Shown here: positions 1 through 6,907 of the stretch, in pieces
How positions within the stretch are numbered: the first letter of the stretch is position 1
Layout: every line of letters begins with the position of its first letter
Source of the DNA: Spirosoma sp.
GTDB taxonomy: Bacteria > Bacteroidota > Bacteroidia > Cytophagales > Spirosomataceae
Direction: 5' to 3'
NCBI GenBank assembly: GCA_028288385.1
Contig: JAQBNX010000050.1
Location: forward strand, 1 to 7,503
DNA length: 7,503 nt
Translations under genes and position numbers: made by a program
The notes under the pieces: model-generated
The model's database searches: none
What the model saw: only the letters and a program-made list of their open reading frames with translations
What the model was told of the DNA's origin: nothing

Positions 1-1
1 C

Positions 2-1078
2 CAGCTCAAAGCCATCGGCCTTCAACCGCAGGAGGGTGTAGCCGATATGGGGTTAGTAGCCCTGATCGAAGGGCAAAAAAGCCTGAACTCTGGCCAAAGT
101 AGGGTTATTGCACTCCGGGCCGACATGGATGCTCTCCCCATTCACGAGGCCAACGACGTCTCTTATAAATCGACCGTCGAGGGCGTTATGCATGCCTGCG
201 GCCATGATGCCCACACGGCCAGCCTGCTGGGTGTAGCCCGCATTCTGCACGTCCTGCGGAATGAGTTCGACGGTACGGTTAAGCTGGTTTTTCAGCCGGG
301 CGAAGAGAAAGCACCCGGTGGTGCATCGCTGATGATTAAAGAGGGTGTTCTGGAAAACCCAACCCCGGTCAGCATGCTTGGCCAACACGTAGCACCAAAC
401 ATTCCGGTGGGCAAAATTGGCTTTCGTGAGGGCATGTACATGGCCAGTACCGACGAGTTGTACCTGACCATACGGGGCAAAGGCGGCCACGCAGCCATGC
501 CCGATGGGCTGGTTGACCCGGTGCTGATTGCGTCACATATCATTGTAGCCCTACAGCAAATTATCAGCCGAAACCGTCCTCCCGCCAGCCCATCGGTACT
601 GTCGTTCGGGCGGTTCATTGCCGACGGCGTCACAAACGTTATTCCAAACGAGGTCACCATTCAGGGTACGTTCCGATGCATGAACGAAGAATGGCGGGCG
701 GAAGGCAAACGGCGCATGATTAAACTGGCAGAAGGCATTGCCGAAGCTATGGGCGGCTCCTGCGAATTTACCGTCGTACACGGCTACCCTTACCTAAAAA
801 ATCATCCTGAACTAACCCGGCGGGTCCGGGAGCAGGCCGTCGAGTACCTGGGAGCCGATAACGTAGTGGACCTAGATTTGTGGATGGCGGGGGAAGATTT
901 TGCGTTTTATTCGCAGGTTGTTGACTCTTGCTTCTACCGGCTCGGCACCCGCAACGAAGCACGGGGTATCACGTCAGGGGTTCACACACCAACGTTCGAC
1001 ATTGACGAGGCCGCCCTGGAAACCGGAGCAGGGCTCATGAGCTGGCTGGCAGTGCAGGAGTTAGCCGCCGGACAGTGA
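2..1078 (+). CDS. M20-family metal-dependent amidohydrolase (N-acyl-amino acid / hippurate hydrolase type), 5' end missing
   Basis: The frame is open from base 2, and the codons before the first ATG (base 47) read as normal family sequence (QLKAIGLQPQEGVAD), so the true start is upstream of the window and ATG47 is internal. About 358 residues are visible of a family near 390-400. Counting from ATG47, the metal-site signature HACGHDAH gives C51 and H53. FQPGEE gives the catalytic E86 and metal ligand E87, GQHV gives H114, and HTPTFD gives H313; these match the five ligands known for the IAA-amino acid hydrolase/hippuricase group. GGHAAMP (H148) lies in the lid/dimerisation domain and GEDFAFY (282-288) is the conserved late motif. 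The enzyme should hydrolyse an N-acyl amino acid to a carboxylate plus a free amino acid in the cytoplasm. The exact substrate cannot be read from sequence. The lipoprotein gene follows directly, possibly co-transcribed. Confidence 0.93.
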   Translation, partial: QLKAIGLQPQEGVADMGLVALIEGQKSLNSGQSRVIALRADMDALPIHEANDVSYKSTVEGVMHACGHDAHTASLLGVARILHVLRNEFDGTVKLVFQPGEEKAPGGASLMIKEGVLENPTPVSMLGQHVAPNIPVGKIGFREGMYMASTDELYLTIRGKGGHAAMPDGLVDPVLIASHIIVALQQIISRNRPPASPSVLSFGRFIADGVTNVIPNEVTIQGTFRCMNEEWRAEGKRRMIKLAEGIAEAMGGSCEFTVVHGYPYLKNHPELTRRVREQAVEYLGADNVVDLDLWMAGEDFAFYSQVVDSCFYRLGTRNEARGITSGVHTPTFDIDEAALETGAGLMSWLAVQELAAGQ

Positions 1079-1110
1079 GGACAATGAATAATAGAGCAGT
1101 CATCGAAACC

Positions 1111-1599
1111 ATGCAACACTCCCGTATACTGTTAAGCCTGTTTCTGGCTATAGCGTGGGCTTCCTCCGGCTGCAAAGATGCAAACCAAGGCTTTTCGCCC
1201 GGTCCTGGCGATCCGCGTATTGTTGGCACTTGGCGCTTGTATGAGCGCCGTTTCCCCAAAGACTCTACCTATTCGGTTAGGCGCGACACCATCACTACCT
1301 TCCGAGATACGTCCTATTACGTCACAAAAAGATACCCCGTTACCCCATCCCAGACGCTTACGTTCCTGCCAGATGGCAGTCTATCAGCCAGTGGCACCGA
1401 AATGACGTATTATTATCCTATCAGGCACTTCCGGGTCGACTCAACCTTTCAGGATAGTTTAGGTGTTAACCTATACATTAACACTAACCACGCCAATGTG
1501 CCCCTTCGCCAACGAGTGGCCTTTTTAAATGATACGCTGGTACTTAAACAGCGTTGTGATCAGCCTTGCTACTTGAAACTTTTGCGGGTCCGGTTATAA
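1111..1599 (+). CDS. Small predicted lipoprotein, lipocalin-like
   Basis: From ATG1111 the product is 162 residues. Its N-terminus has a basic start, a hydrophobic stretch (ILLSLFLAIAW) and a lipobox-like SSGC with Cys21, so it is probably exported and lipidated. The Ser at -3 makes this a weak lipobox. The rest resembles the small lipocalin-like lipoproteins common in Bacteroidota: an IVGTWRL opening, several short beta-like stretches rich in Tyr/Thr/Asp, a TFLPDGSL turn, and a closing DTLVLKQR...LKLLRVRL. Two cysteines near the end (C149 and C153, CDQPC) could form a disulfide outside the cytoplasm. The start is uncertain. ATG1084 gives 9 more residues, and GTG1075 would overlap the upstream stop by 4 bases; 1111 was chosen because it gives the most typical signal peptide length. 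It lies just after the amidohydrolase and ends at a strong terminator. Ligand and role are unknown. Confidence 0.72.
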   Translation: MQHSRILLSLFLAIAWASSGCKDANQGFSPGPGDPRIVGTWRLYERRFPKDSTYSVRRDTITTFRDTSYYVTKRYPVTPSQTLTFLPDGSLSASGTEMTYYYPIRHFRVDSTFQDSLGVNLYINTNHANVPLRQRVAFLNDTLVLKQRCDQPCYLKLLRVRL

Positions 1600-1618
1600 G
1601 TAATCGGCTACTCTAGTC

Positions 1619-1670
1619 ATTAAAAATCCGTCAGCGGCTGAAAATCTTCAGCCGCTGACGGATTTTTAAT
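1619..1670. terminator. Bidirectional intrinsic terminator
   Basis: Bases 1619-1642 and 1647-1670 are perfect reverse complements (24 bp) around a 4-base loop. The GC-rich core (CCGTCAGCGGCTG) is flanked on the outside by A5 on the left and T5 on the right, so the transcript has a U-run after the hairpin in either direction. It sits 20 bases after the lipoprotein stop and 13 bases beyond the sdhB stop, which is where two convergent units need a shared terminator. Confidence 0.92.
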
Positions 1671-1682
1671 ATAACGCTATTT

Positions 1683-2441
1683 TTACCCCTGGACGTTGGT
1701 CGACGTCAGTTTAGCGCCTAAGTACTCCCGGTTCAGGCGAGCAATGTGATCGAGTGAGATCGACTTGGGACACTCAACCGAGCAGGCCCCCGTAAAGGAA
1801 CAAGCGCCAAAACCTTCGGCATCCATCTGAGCAACCATCCGCTCGGCGCGAGCCACACTTTCGGCCTGTCCCTGCGGTAATACAGCCAGGTGCGACACTT
1901 TAGCCGCTACGTACAGCATGGCCGACGCGTTCTTGCAGGCCGCCACACACGCTCCACAAGCAATGCATTGGGCCGCGTCCATCGCTTCATCGGCAATGTT
2001 TCGCGGTATGGGAGTTTCGTTGGCATCGCGAGCCGAACCAGTATTGACCGATACGTACCCACCTGCCTGAATCACGCGGTCGAAGGCTGACCGGTCTACC
2101 ATCAGGTCCTTGATGACCGGGAACGCCCGCGAACGCCACGGTTCCACCACAATAGTATCGCCGTCGTTAAATGAGCGCATGTGCAATTGGCAGGTTGTAG
2201 CACCCGTTTGGGGACCGTGTGCCCGACCATTAATGTACATGCTGCATGAGCCGCAAATACCTTCACGGCAGTCGTGATCAAAGGCAATGATCTCCTCGCC
2301 CTTCTTAGTCAATTCGCCATTCAGCACGTCGAACATTTCCAGAAACGACATCTCAGGCGATATGCTATCCAACTGGTATTCGACCAGCTTACCAGCCGTG
2401 TTACTGTTTTTCTGTCTCCAGACTTTCAGATTGACTTTCAT
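1683..2441 (-). CDS. sdhB: Succinate dehydrogenase / fumarate reductase iron-sulfur subunit
   Basis: This 252-residue protein has the full cysteine set of the complex II electron-transfer subunit. The N-terminal plant-type ferredoxin domain carries the [2Fe-2S] ligands C58, C63, C66 (CREGICGSC) and C84. In the C-terminal domain, C159, C162 and C165 (CIACGAC) with C224 (ECPKSI) bind [4Fe-4S]. C169, C214 and C220 bind the [3Fe-4S] cluster next to the quinone site. It passes electrons from the SdhA flavin to the membrane quinone through SdhC, on the cytoplasmic side of the inner membrane. It is the last gene of sdhC-sdhA-sdhB, 95 bases after sdhA, with no promoter-like sequence seen in that gap, and its mRNA should end at the 1619-1670 hairpin. 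No ligand is missing. Sequence alone does not fix whether the complex runs mainly as dehydrogenase or fumarate reductase; the aerobic-type host context favours dehydrogenase. Confidence 0.97.
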   Translation of the reverse strand: MKVNLKVWRQKNSNTAGKLVEYQLDSISPEMSFLEMFDVLNGELTKKGEEIIAFDHDCREGICGSCSMYINGRAHGPQTGATTCQLHMRSFNDGDTIVVEPWRSRAFPVIKDLMVDRSAFDRVIQAGGYVSVNTGSARDANETPIPRNIADEAMDAAQCIACGACVAACKNASAMLYVAAKVSHLAVLPQGQAESVARAERMVAQMDAEGFGACSFTGACSVECPKSISLDHIARLNREYLGAKLTSTNVQG

Positions 2442-2536
2442 TTTTTGGGAAATTGTATTGTCACTCTCTAAACACGTGGACCGATTCTACTGATGCTTGG
2501 GCATAACGAACCTATGCAACGTAATAAAGGTGACGC

Positions 2537-4480
2537 TTATTTATAGCTACGCTGGGTGAGTTTAACGTTCTCGAATTCGAGCGATTCTTTGTTGAGCAGT
2601 TCAGGTTTATTATCGCCCTGATACTGCCAGGCCGCTACGTAGGTGAAGTTAGCATCGTCGCGCAGGGCCTCACCTTCTTCCGTCTGAAACTCCTCACGAA
2701 AGTGTCCCCCGCAGGATTCATTACGTGCCAGGGCATCATCGACCATCAGTTCGCCGAGTTCAATAAAGTCAGCTACGCGGCCCGCATGTTCGAGCGATTG
2801 GTTCATCTCGTCGCCTTCTCCCATAACCCGGACGTTGCTCCAGAACTCCTTACGCAGGTCCTGAATCATAGCCTTAGCTTTTTTCAGCCCCTCAGCGTTA
2901 CGCGACATACCGCAGTATTCCCACATGATGTGACCCAATCGCTTATGGAAGCTATCAACCGTTTCGGTTCCCTTGATTGTCAGGAACCGCTCGGTCATAC
3001 TAATTACATTCTGTTCGGCTTCCTTAAATGTCGGGTTCTCAACCGACACTTTGTCGGCCGGACCTATAGTAGCCAGGTAGTCTCCCACCGTGTAGGGAAT
3101 GACAAAATAGCCATCGGCCAAACCCTGCATCAGCGCCGAAGCTCCCAGGCGGTTAGCTCCGTGGTCGGAGAAATTAGCTTCGCCCAGTGCATAAAGACCG
3201 GGAATAGTAGTCATCAGGTTATAGTCGACCCACAGCCCGCCCATAGTATAGTGAACGGCCGGGTAAATCATCATCGGCGTCTCATACGGATTCTCGTCGA
3301 TGATTTTTTCGTACATCTCAAACAGGTTACCGTACTTGGCTTCAATCGTTTTCTTACCGTCGCGCTTTATGGCGTCGGCAAAGTCGAGGTACACGGCCAA
3401 ACCTGTTGAGGCTACGCCCCTACCTTCATCGCAAACGTACTTGGCATTGCGTGAGGCTACATCGCGCGGCACCAGGTTTCCAAACGACGGATACCGGCGC
3501 TCCAGGAAGTAATCGCGCTGGTCTTCGCTCAGGTCGGTTGCCTTCAGTTGGCCTTTGCGAATTTTCTCCGCATCTTCCTTTGTTTTCGGAACCCAGACCC
3601 GGCCATCGTTCCGCAGCGACTCCGACATCAAGGTGAGCTTGGACTGGTAGTCTCCTTTGACCGGAATACAGGTCGGGTGAATTTGGGTATAACAAGGATT
3701 AGCAAACAATGCCCCCCGCTTGTGCGCCCGCCAGGCGGCCGTTACGTTGGAATTCATGGCATTGGTCGACAGATAGAATACGTTGCCGTAGCCTCCCGTG
3801 CAAATCAACACGGCGTGGGCCGAGTGCGACTCTATTTTGCCCGTGATTAGATTGCGGGTAACAATGCCGCGTGCTTTGCCGCCTTCTACGACGACATCGA
3901 GCATTTCGGTACGGGTTATTAGTTTCACTTTGCCGGTAGTTACCTGACGGCTCAGCGCCGAATAGGCTCCCAACAACAGTTGCTGCCCGGTTTGACCACG
4001 GGCATAAAACGTCCGCGATACCTGCGCACCACCAAATGACCGGTTAGCTAGCAACCCGCCGTATTCGCGGGCAAATGGAACACCCTGCGCTACGCACTGG
4101 TCAATGATGTTTACGCTTACTTCGGCCAGCCGGTAAACATTACCCTCGCGGGCACGGTAGTCTCCGCCTTTGATGGTATCATAAAATAAACGGAATATGC
4201 TGTCGCCATCGTTCTGGTAATTCTTAGCCGCATTAATACCCCCCTGAGCCGCAATTGAGTGGGCCCGCCGGGGGCTATCGTGGAATGTAAACGCCTTGAC
4301 GTTATAGCCCAGTTCAGCCAGCGACGCAGCGGCCGAAGCGCCAGCGAGTCCTGTGCCAACCACAATTATGTCGTATTTCCGCTTGTTAGACGGGTTCACC
4401 AATTTCAATCCAAACTTGTGCCGGGACCATTTCTCGGCCAACGGACCTTCGGGAATTTTAGATTCCAGTTTCATAATCAT
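2537..4480 (-). CDS. sdhA: Succinate dehydrogenase / fumarate reductase flavoprotein subunit
   Basis: This 647-residue catalytic subunit of complex II oxidises succinate to fumarate using covalently bound FAD. The dinucleotide-binding motif is GTGLAG (42-47). H74 in AHSIAAQGG matches the histidine that carries the 8-alpha-linked FAD in the family. Active-site residues line up with known ones: H268/T270 (HPT), R339 (PRDVASR, the proton-transfer arginine), H410 (HYTMGG) and R444 (GANRLGAS). The C-terminal helical domain and tail (about 490-647) are complete. The length fits the non-proteobacterial SdhA group that pairs with a di-haem SdhC. Two starts are close together, ATG4480 and ATG4474 (MIMKLE or MKLE); no Shine-Dalgarno sequence separates them, so the longer is given. 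It lies between sdhC (60 bases upstream) and sdhB (95 bases downstream) in one operon. Confidence 0.97.
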   Translation of the reverse strand: MIMKLESKIPEGPLAEKWSRHKFGLKLVNPSNKRKYDIIVVGTGLAGASAAASLAELGYNVKAFTFHDSPRRAHSIAAQGGINAAKNYQNDGDSIFRLFYDTIKGGDYRAREGNVYRLAEVSVNIIDQCVAQGVPFAREYGGLLANRSFGGAQVSRTFYARGQTGQQLLLGAYSALSRQVTTGKVKLITRTEMLDVVVEGGKARGIVTRNLITGKIESHSAHAVLICTGGYGNVFYLSTNAMNSNVTAAWRAHKRGALFANPCYTQIHPTCIPVKGDYQSKLTLMSESLRNDGRVWVPKTKEDAEKIRKGQLKATDLSEDQRDYFLERRYPSFGNLVPRDVASRNAKYVCDEGRGVASTGLAVYLDFADAIKRDGKKTIEAKYGNLFEMYEKIIDENPYETPMMIYPAVHYTMGGLWVDYNLMTTIPGLYALGEANFSDHGANRLGASALMQGLADGYFVIPYTVGDYLATIGPADKVSVENPTFKEAEQNVISMTERFLTIKGTETVDSFHKRLGHIMWEYCGMSRNAEGLKKAKAMIQDLRKEFWSNVRVMGEGDEMNQSLEHAGRVADFIELGELMVDDALARNESCGGHFREEFQTEEGEALRDDANFTYVAAWQYQGDNKPELLNKESLEFENVKLTQRSYK

Positions 4481-4496
4481 CTAGAGTGAATGAGTG

Positions 4497-4542
4497 AAAG
4501 AGCGCTGGATCGAACCACGTTGACCACGCGCTTCCGCTCTTT
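4497..4542 (-). other. Possible hairpin in the sdhC-sdhA junction
   Basis: The 8-base arms AAAGAGCG (4497-4504) and CGCTCTTT (4535-4542) are exact reverse complements 30 bases apart. The transcript hairpin would cover part of the sdhC stop codon and end 16 bases before sdhA. A shorter alternative pairing (AGCGC 4501-4505 with GCGCT 4528-4532) excludes part of it. There is no U-run, so it is not a normal terminator. It could tune sdhA translation or mRNA processing, or be chance. Confidence 0.3.
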
Positions 4543-5236
4543 AAATTATCCCGTGAACTTGCAAAAACACGTAAATTGGCATGGCTGCAAAGGCAACCGG
4601 AATGATTAGGGCAAAGAAATAGCGACCAACAAACTCGATCATCGGCGTGTATTTAGTGTGCCGAATGCCCAGTGATTGAAAACCACTCTGGAAGCCGTGC
4701 GCCATGTGAAAACCAACGGCAGCCATCGAAATCACATACAACAACACGTACCACCACTGGGAGAAGGCTTCTTTCACCACCGCATACAGGTCTTTATACT
4801 GCTGGCCATCATACTCGGCCATGGGCACCGATCCAAAGTGCATCTCATACCAGAACGTTCGCATATGAATAACAATGAACAGCAGTAATACAGTGCCCAG
4901 AATGCCCATATTTCGCGATGGCCACGGGCTGTTTGCTTCGGGCCGGGAGTAAGCATACTTAACCGGTCTCGACGCCTGGTTGTGACGCGTCAGCACGTAG
5001 GCCATCAGCGCATGAGCCAGAATGGAGGTATAGAGCAGGTAGGAGATGGTAATGATGAGTGGGTTGTGCGTCATAAAGTACGTGTACTCATTAAACGCCC
5101 GCCCGTTGTCTCCTTTGAAAAGCTGGAGATTACCAGCCATGTGAATGATGAGAAATGAACTCAAAAACAGTCCCGTCAGCGACATGATGACCTTGCGGCC
5201 GAGGGAGCTGGATAGTGTTTGTGTTACCCAAGCCAT
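4541..5236 (-). CDS. sdhC: Succinate dehydrogenase cytochrome b subunit (b558-type, di-haem membrane anchor)
   Basis: This 231-residue integral membrane protein has five hydrophobic segments, at about 17-37, 58-83, 109-129, 161-183 and 199-226. That is the one-polypeptide anchor of Bacillus/Wolinella-like complex II rather than the SdhC+SdhD pair of proteobacteria. Four histidines sit in the first four helices: H32 (IIHMAGN), H75 (LAHALMAY), H124 (VIHMRTFW) and H177 (GFHMAHGF; H180 is an alternative). This is the arrangement expected for two haem b groups. GFQSGFQSLGI (181-191) is the conserved loop after helix 4. It anchors SdhAB to the inner membrane and reduces menaquinone, the likely quinone in this phylum. 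It is the first gene of the operon, with a promoter about 65-95 bases upstream. The start ATG5236 gives the typical short N-terminus before helix 1. Confidence 0.96.
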   Translation of the reverse strand: MAWVTQTLSSSLGRKVIMSLTGLFLSSFLIIHMAGNLQLFKGDNGRAFNEYTYFMTHNPLIITISYLLYTSILAHALMAYVLTRHNQASRPVKYAYSRPEANSPWPSRNMGILGTVLLLFIVIHMRTFWYEMHFGSVPMAEYDGQQYKDLYAVVKEAFSQWWYVLLYVISMAAVGFHMAHGFQSGFQSLGIRHTKYTPMIEFVGRYFFALIIPVAFAAMPIYVFLQVHGII

Positions 5237-5300
5237 AGGATGAACGACACGAAAATTAAGTGGTTAACCGATTGAGAAAAAGCCGGTTTAAACGGCGCAT

Positions 5301-5331
5301 CAAAACTAAAGCACAATCCCGATGGAAACAA
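5301..5331 (-). promoter_or_regulatory. Predicted Bacteroidota-type promoter of sdhCAB
   Basis: Read on the minus strand, TAGTTTTG (bases 5308-5301) matches the -7 consensus TAnnTTTG exactly. TTG (5331-5329) lies 20 bases upstream, within the accepted -33 spacing. Transcription would begin near 5295, giving a leader of about 60 bases before ATG5236. This is the only exact -7 match with a correctly spaced -33 found on that strand of the intergenic region. Confidence 0.65.
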
Positions 5332-5528
5332 CATTAGTCTACTTTTTAGGCGATTTCACGTATAATGAGCAGGCAGCAAAAATTCAACAAACTACCTGAT
5401 TTGCTAACAGCATGTGTAAAAATTTTGTTTGTTTACGGACTGCAAATCCAACCCGTTACAGCAATATTTTTGTAGGCTATAATTGCTTCTCAATTCGGGC
5501 AAGTCAGCGCACATAAGCATTACCTTTC

Positions 5529-5559
5529 TTGACCTGATTCCCTGATCAGCCTTACTTTG
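5529..5559 (+). promoter_or_regulatory. Predicted promoter of fabD
   Basis: TTG (5529-5531), a 20-base spacer and TTACTTTG (5552-5559) match the Bacteroidota -33/-7 consensus with one mismatch (T for A at the second -7 position). The -7 is followed by CACC, much like the tRNA promoter, whose -7 is followed by CACT. Transcription would start near 5565, about 32 bases before ATG5597. Confidence 0.55.
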
Positions 5560-5596
5560 CACCGCCGATGGACAATCATCAGTCGGTTTCTCCCTT

Positions 5597-6472
5597 ATGA
5601 ACGCATATGTCTTTCCTGGACAGGGCTCACAATTTCGGGGCATGGGCCAGGACCTTTACCAGCACTCAGAGCAGGCACGTCACTTATTCGACCAGGCCAA
5701 TCAAGTGCTGGGATACCCGCTAACCCAGATCATGTTTGAAGGAACAGACGAGGATCTTAAACAAACGATCTACACCCAGCCGGCGGTATTTCTACATGGC
5801 GTGGTGCTCGCTCTCACTACCGATACGTTCAACCCCGACATGGTGGCGGGCCATTCGCTCGGTGAATTGTCGGCGCTGACGGCCGCTGGGGTGCTGTCGT
5901 TTGCTGATGGGCTCAGGTTGGCATCCGTCCGGGCTACGTCAATGCAGCGGGCCTGCGAGTTAACTCCATCCAGCATGGCGGCTGTGCTTGGGCTTTCCGA
6001 CGACGTCATTGAGCAAGTCTGTACTTCCATTACCGACGAAGTTGTTGTTCCGGCTAATTACAACTGTCCTGGGCAAGTGGTTATTTCGGGGAGTGTAGCC
6101 GGGTTGCGGATGGCTGAAGAACAGTTAAAAGCAGCCGGAGCAAAACGAGTGGTTCCCTTAGCGGTGGGCGGGGCCTTTCACTCGCCTTTTATGGAACCTG
6201 CACAAACCGAATTTGCCGAAGCAGTGGAGCGGATGCCATTTGCCATTCCCCGCTGTCCGGTTTATCATAACGTAGACGCGCAGCCAACCACAGACCCTGC
6301 CCGCATCAAAGCGAATTTGATTGCCCAGTTAACATCGCCGGTGCGCTGGACACAATCTATTAAGCAAATGGTGACCGACGGGGCTACCACATTTATCGAA
6401 TGCGGTCCGGGTAAGGTTTTACAGGGGTTAGTAAAAAAAATCAGTCCTGCTTCTCCTGTTTCAGGCTTATAG
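5597..6472 (+). CDS. fabD: Malonyl-CoA:acyl carrier protein transacylase
   Basis: This 291-residue cytoplasmic enzyme moves the malonyl group from CoA to ACP, feeding chain elongation in type II fatty acid synthesis. The N-terminal FPGQGSQ (6-12) supplies oxyanion-hole glutamine. QPAVF follows at 61-65, and GHSLGE (85-90) has the nucleophile S87. R112 (SVRA) binds the malonyl carboxylate, H195 (GGAFHSPFM) completes the Ser-His dyad, and CGPGKVL (269-275) is the usual C-terminal motif. The length is normal for stand-alone FabD (about 290-310), and nothing is missing. The start at 5597 gives the standard MNAYVFPGQGSQ beginning. It has its own promoter and is followed by a tRNA unit, so it appears to be monocistronic; no acpP, fabG, fabF or fabH is next to it. 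No clear hairpin terminator follows; the 134 bases to the tRNA hold only a weak 6-bp inverted repeat (6503-6527). Confidence 0.97.
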   Translation: MNAYVFPGQGSQFRGMGQDLYQHSEQARHLFDQANQVLGYPLTQIMFEGTDEDLKQTIYTQPAVFLHGVVLALTTDTFNPDMVAGHSLGELSALTAAGVLSFADGLRLASVRATSMQRACELTPSSMAAVLGLSDDVIEQVCTSITDEVVVPANYNCPGQVVISGSVAGLRMAEEQLKAAGAKRVVPLAVGGAFHSPFMEPAQTEFAEAVERMPFAIPRCPVYHNVDAQPTTDPARIKANLIAQLTSPVRWTQSIKQMVTDGATTFIECGPGKVLQGLVKKISPASPVSGL

Positions 6473-6557
6473 ATTCAACATTCATACTAAAATATCCTCC
6501 AGCAGCAATGGAAAACGTTTTTTGCTGAGTAGAGCCAGTCAAAAAAGTAGATCATAT

Positions 6558-6589
6558 TTGTTTTTAAGAGCGCCCATCTACTATCTTTG
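6558..6589 (+). promoter_or_regulatory. Predicted promoter of tRNA-Gln
   Basis: TATCTTTG (6582-6589) is an exact TAnnTTTG -7 element. TTG (6558-6560, part of TTTG) lies 21 bases upstream as the -33. The expected start is near 6596, about 11 bases before the mature tRNA. Confidence 0.75.
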
Positions 6590-6606
6590 CACTCGCAAAT
6601 AGAGAA

Positions 6607-6677
6607 AGCCCGATAGTATAAGGGTAGTACGACAGATTTTGGTTCTGTTTGTGGAGGTTCGAATCCTTCTCGGGCTA
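6607..6677 (+). tRNA. tRNA-Gln (anticodon UUG)
   Basis: The 71 bases fold into a full cloverleaf. The acceptor stem has 7 perfect pairs (6607-6613 with 6670-6676) and discriminator A6677. The D-stem is 6616-6619 with 6627-6630. The anticodon stem ACAGA/TCTGT (6632-6636 with 6644-6648) closes a 7-base loop with anticodon TTG at 6639-6641. The variable loop is 4 bases, and the T-stem (6653-6657 with 6665-6669, one G-T pair) carries the loop TTCGAAT. Anticodon UUG reads CAA and, by wobble, CAG glutamine codons. The 3' CCA is not encoded and must be added after transcription. Confidence 0.96.
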
Positions 6678-6683
6678 CAAATG

Positions 6684-6722
6684 AAAGAGACAACACGCTA
6701 ACATACAGCATGTTGTCTCTTT
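6684..6722 (+). terminator. Intrinsic terminator of tRNA-Gln
   Basis: AAAGAGACAACA (6684-6695) and TGTTGTCTCTTT (6711-6722) form a perfect 12-bp stem around a 15-base loop, ending in a short T-run (6720-6723). It begins 7 bases after the tRNA and closes the unit. The A-rich left arm could also give termination in the opposite direction. Confidence 0.82.
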
Positions 6723-6907
6723 TGTATATAACAAAGTGGACGATTATTTTTCCCAATACTAGTTTATTAACCTGGCTGTTAGCGGCAATCACCGTTTACA
6801 AAGCTACAGTAGCAGTTCTTTATTCAATAACTCAGGCTACCGCAATAACAAATCCAAACACGGTCAACATTAAGAGTTAGCGTCAAGTGGGTTAAACTAA
6901 CTAACGT

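Larger units (their letters stand above)
5237..5596. other. Divergent intergenic region between sdhC and fabD
   Basis: There is no convincing gene in these 360 bases. The left end holds the sdhC promoter (5301-5331) and leader, and the right end holds the fabD promoter (5529-5559). The AT-rich middle (about 5335-5525) contains an inverted repeat, AGCAAT (5460-5465) and ATTGCT (5482-5487), separated by 16 bases. Inside it lies an exact TAnnTTTG (5465-5472) without a well-placed -33 partner. Short frames here show no family resemblance. Confidence 0.7.

Noticed and set aside
53..490. A 145-residue minus-strand open frame
   Set aside because: It is antisense to the amidohydrolase, whose catalytic motifs in the plus frame are unambiguous.
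2702..3409. A 235-residue plus-strand open frame
   Set aside because: It lies wholly antisense inside sdhA, has no recognisable motif, and is explained by the codon bias of sdhA.
5361..5366. TATAAT on the plus strand
   Set aside because: This is the sigma-70 -10 of other phyla; the Bacteroidota primary sigma factor uses TAnnTTTG, and no TTGACA-like partner is present.
6722..6752. TTG, a 20-base spacer and TATTTTTC upstream of the small broken gene
   Set aside because: The highly conserved final G of the -7 element is missing and the -33 overlaps the tRNA terminator.
6487..6792. A 101-residue minus-strand frame containing VAREGFEPP and PKSVVLPLYY
   Set aside because: It runs antisense through the tRNA-Gln gene. 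REGFEPP-type peptides are a well-known artefact of translating the complement of a tRNA T-arm, so this is not a protein gene.
6799..6827. A minus-strand promoter-like pair, TTG (6827-6825) and TAGCTTTG (6806-6799), 18 bases apart
   Set aside because: It fits the consensus, but the only thing downstream on that strand is the tRNA antisense artefact; without a target gene I treat it as chance.
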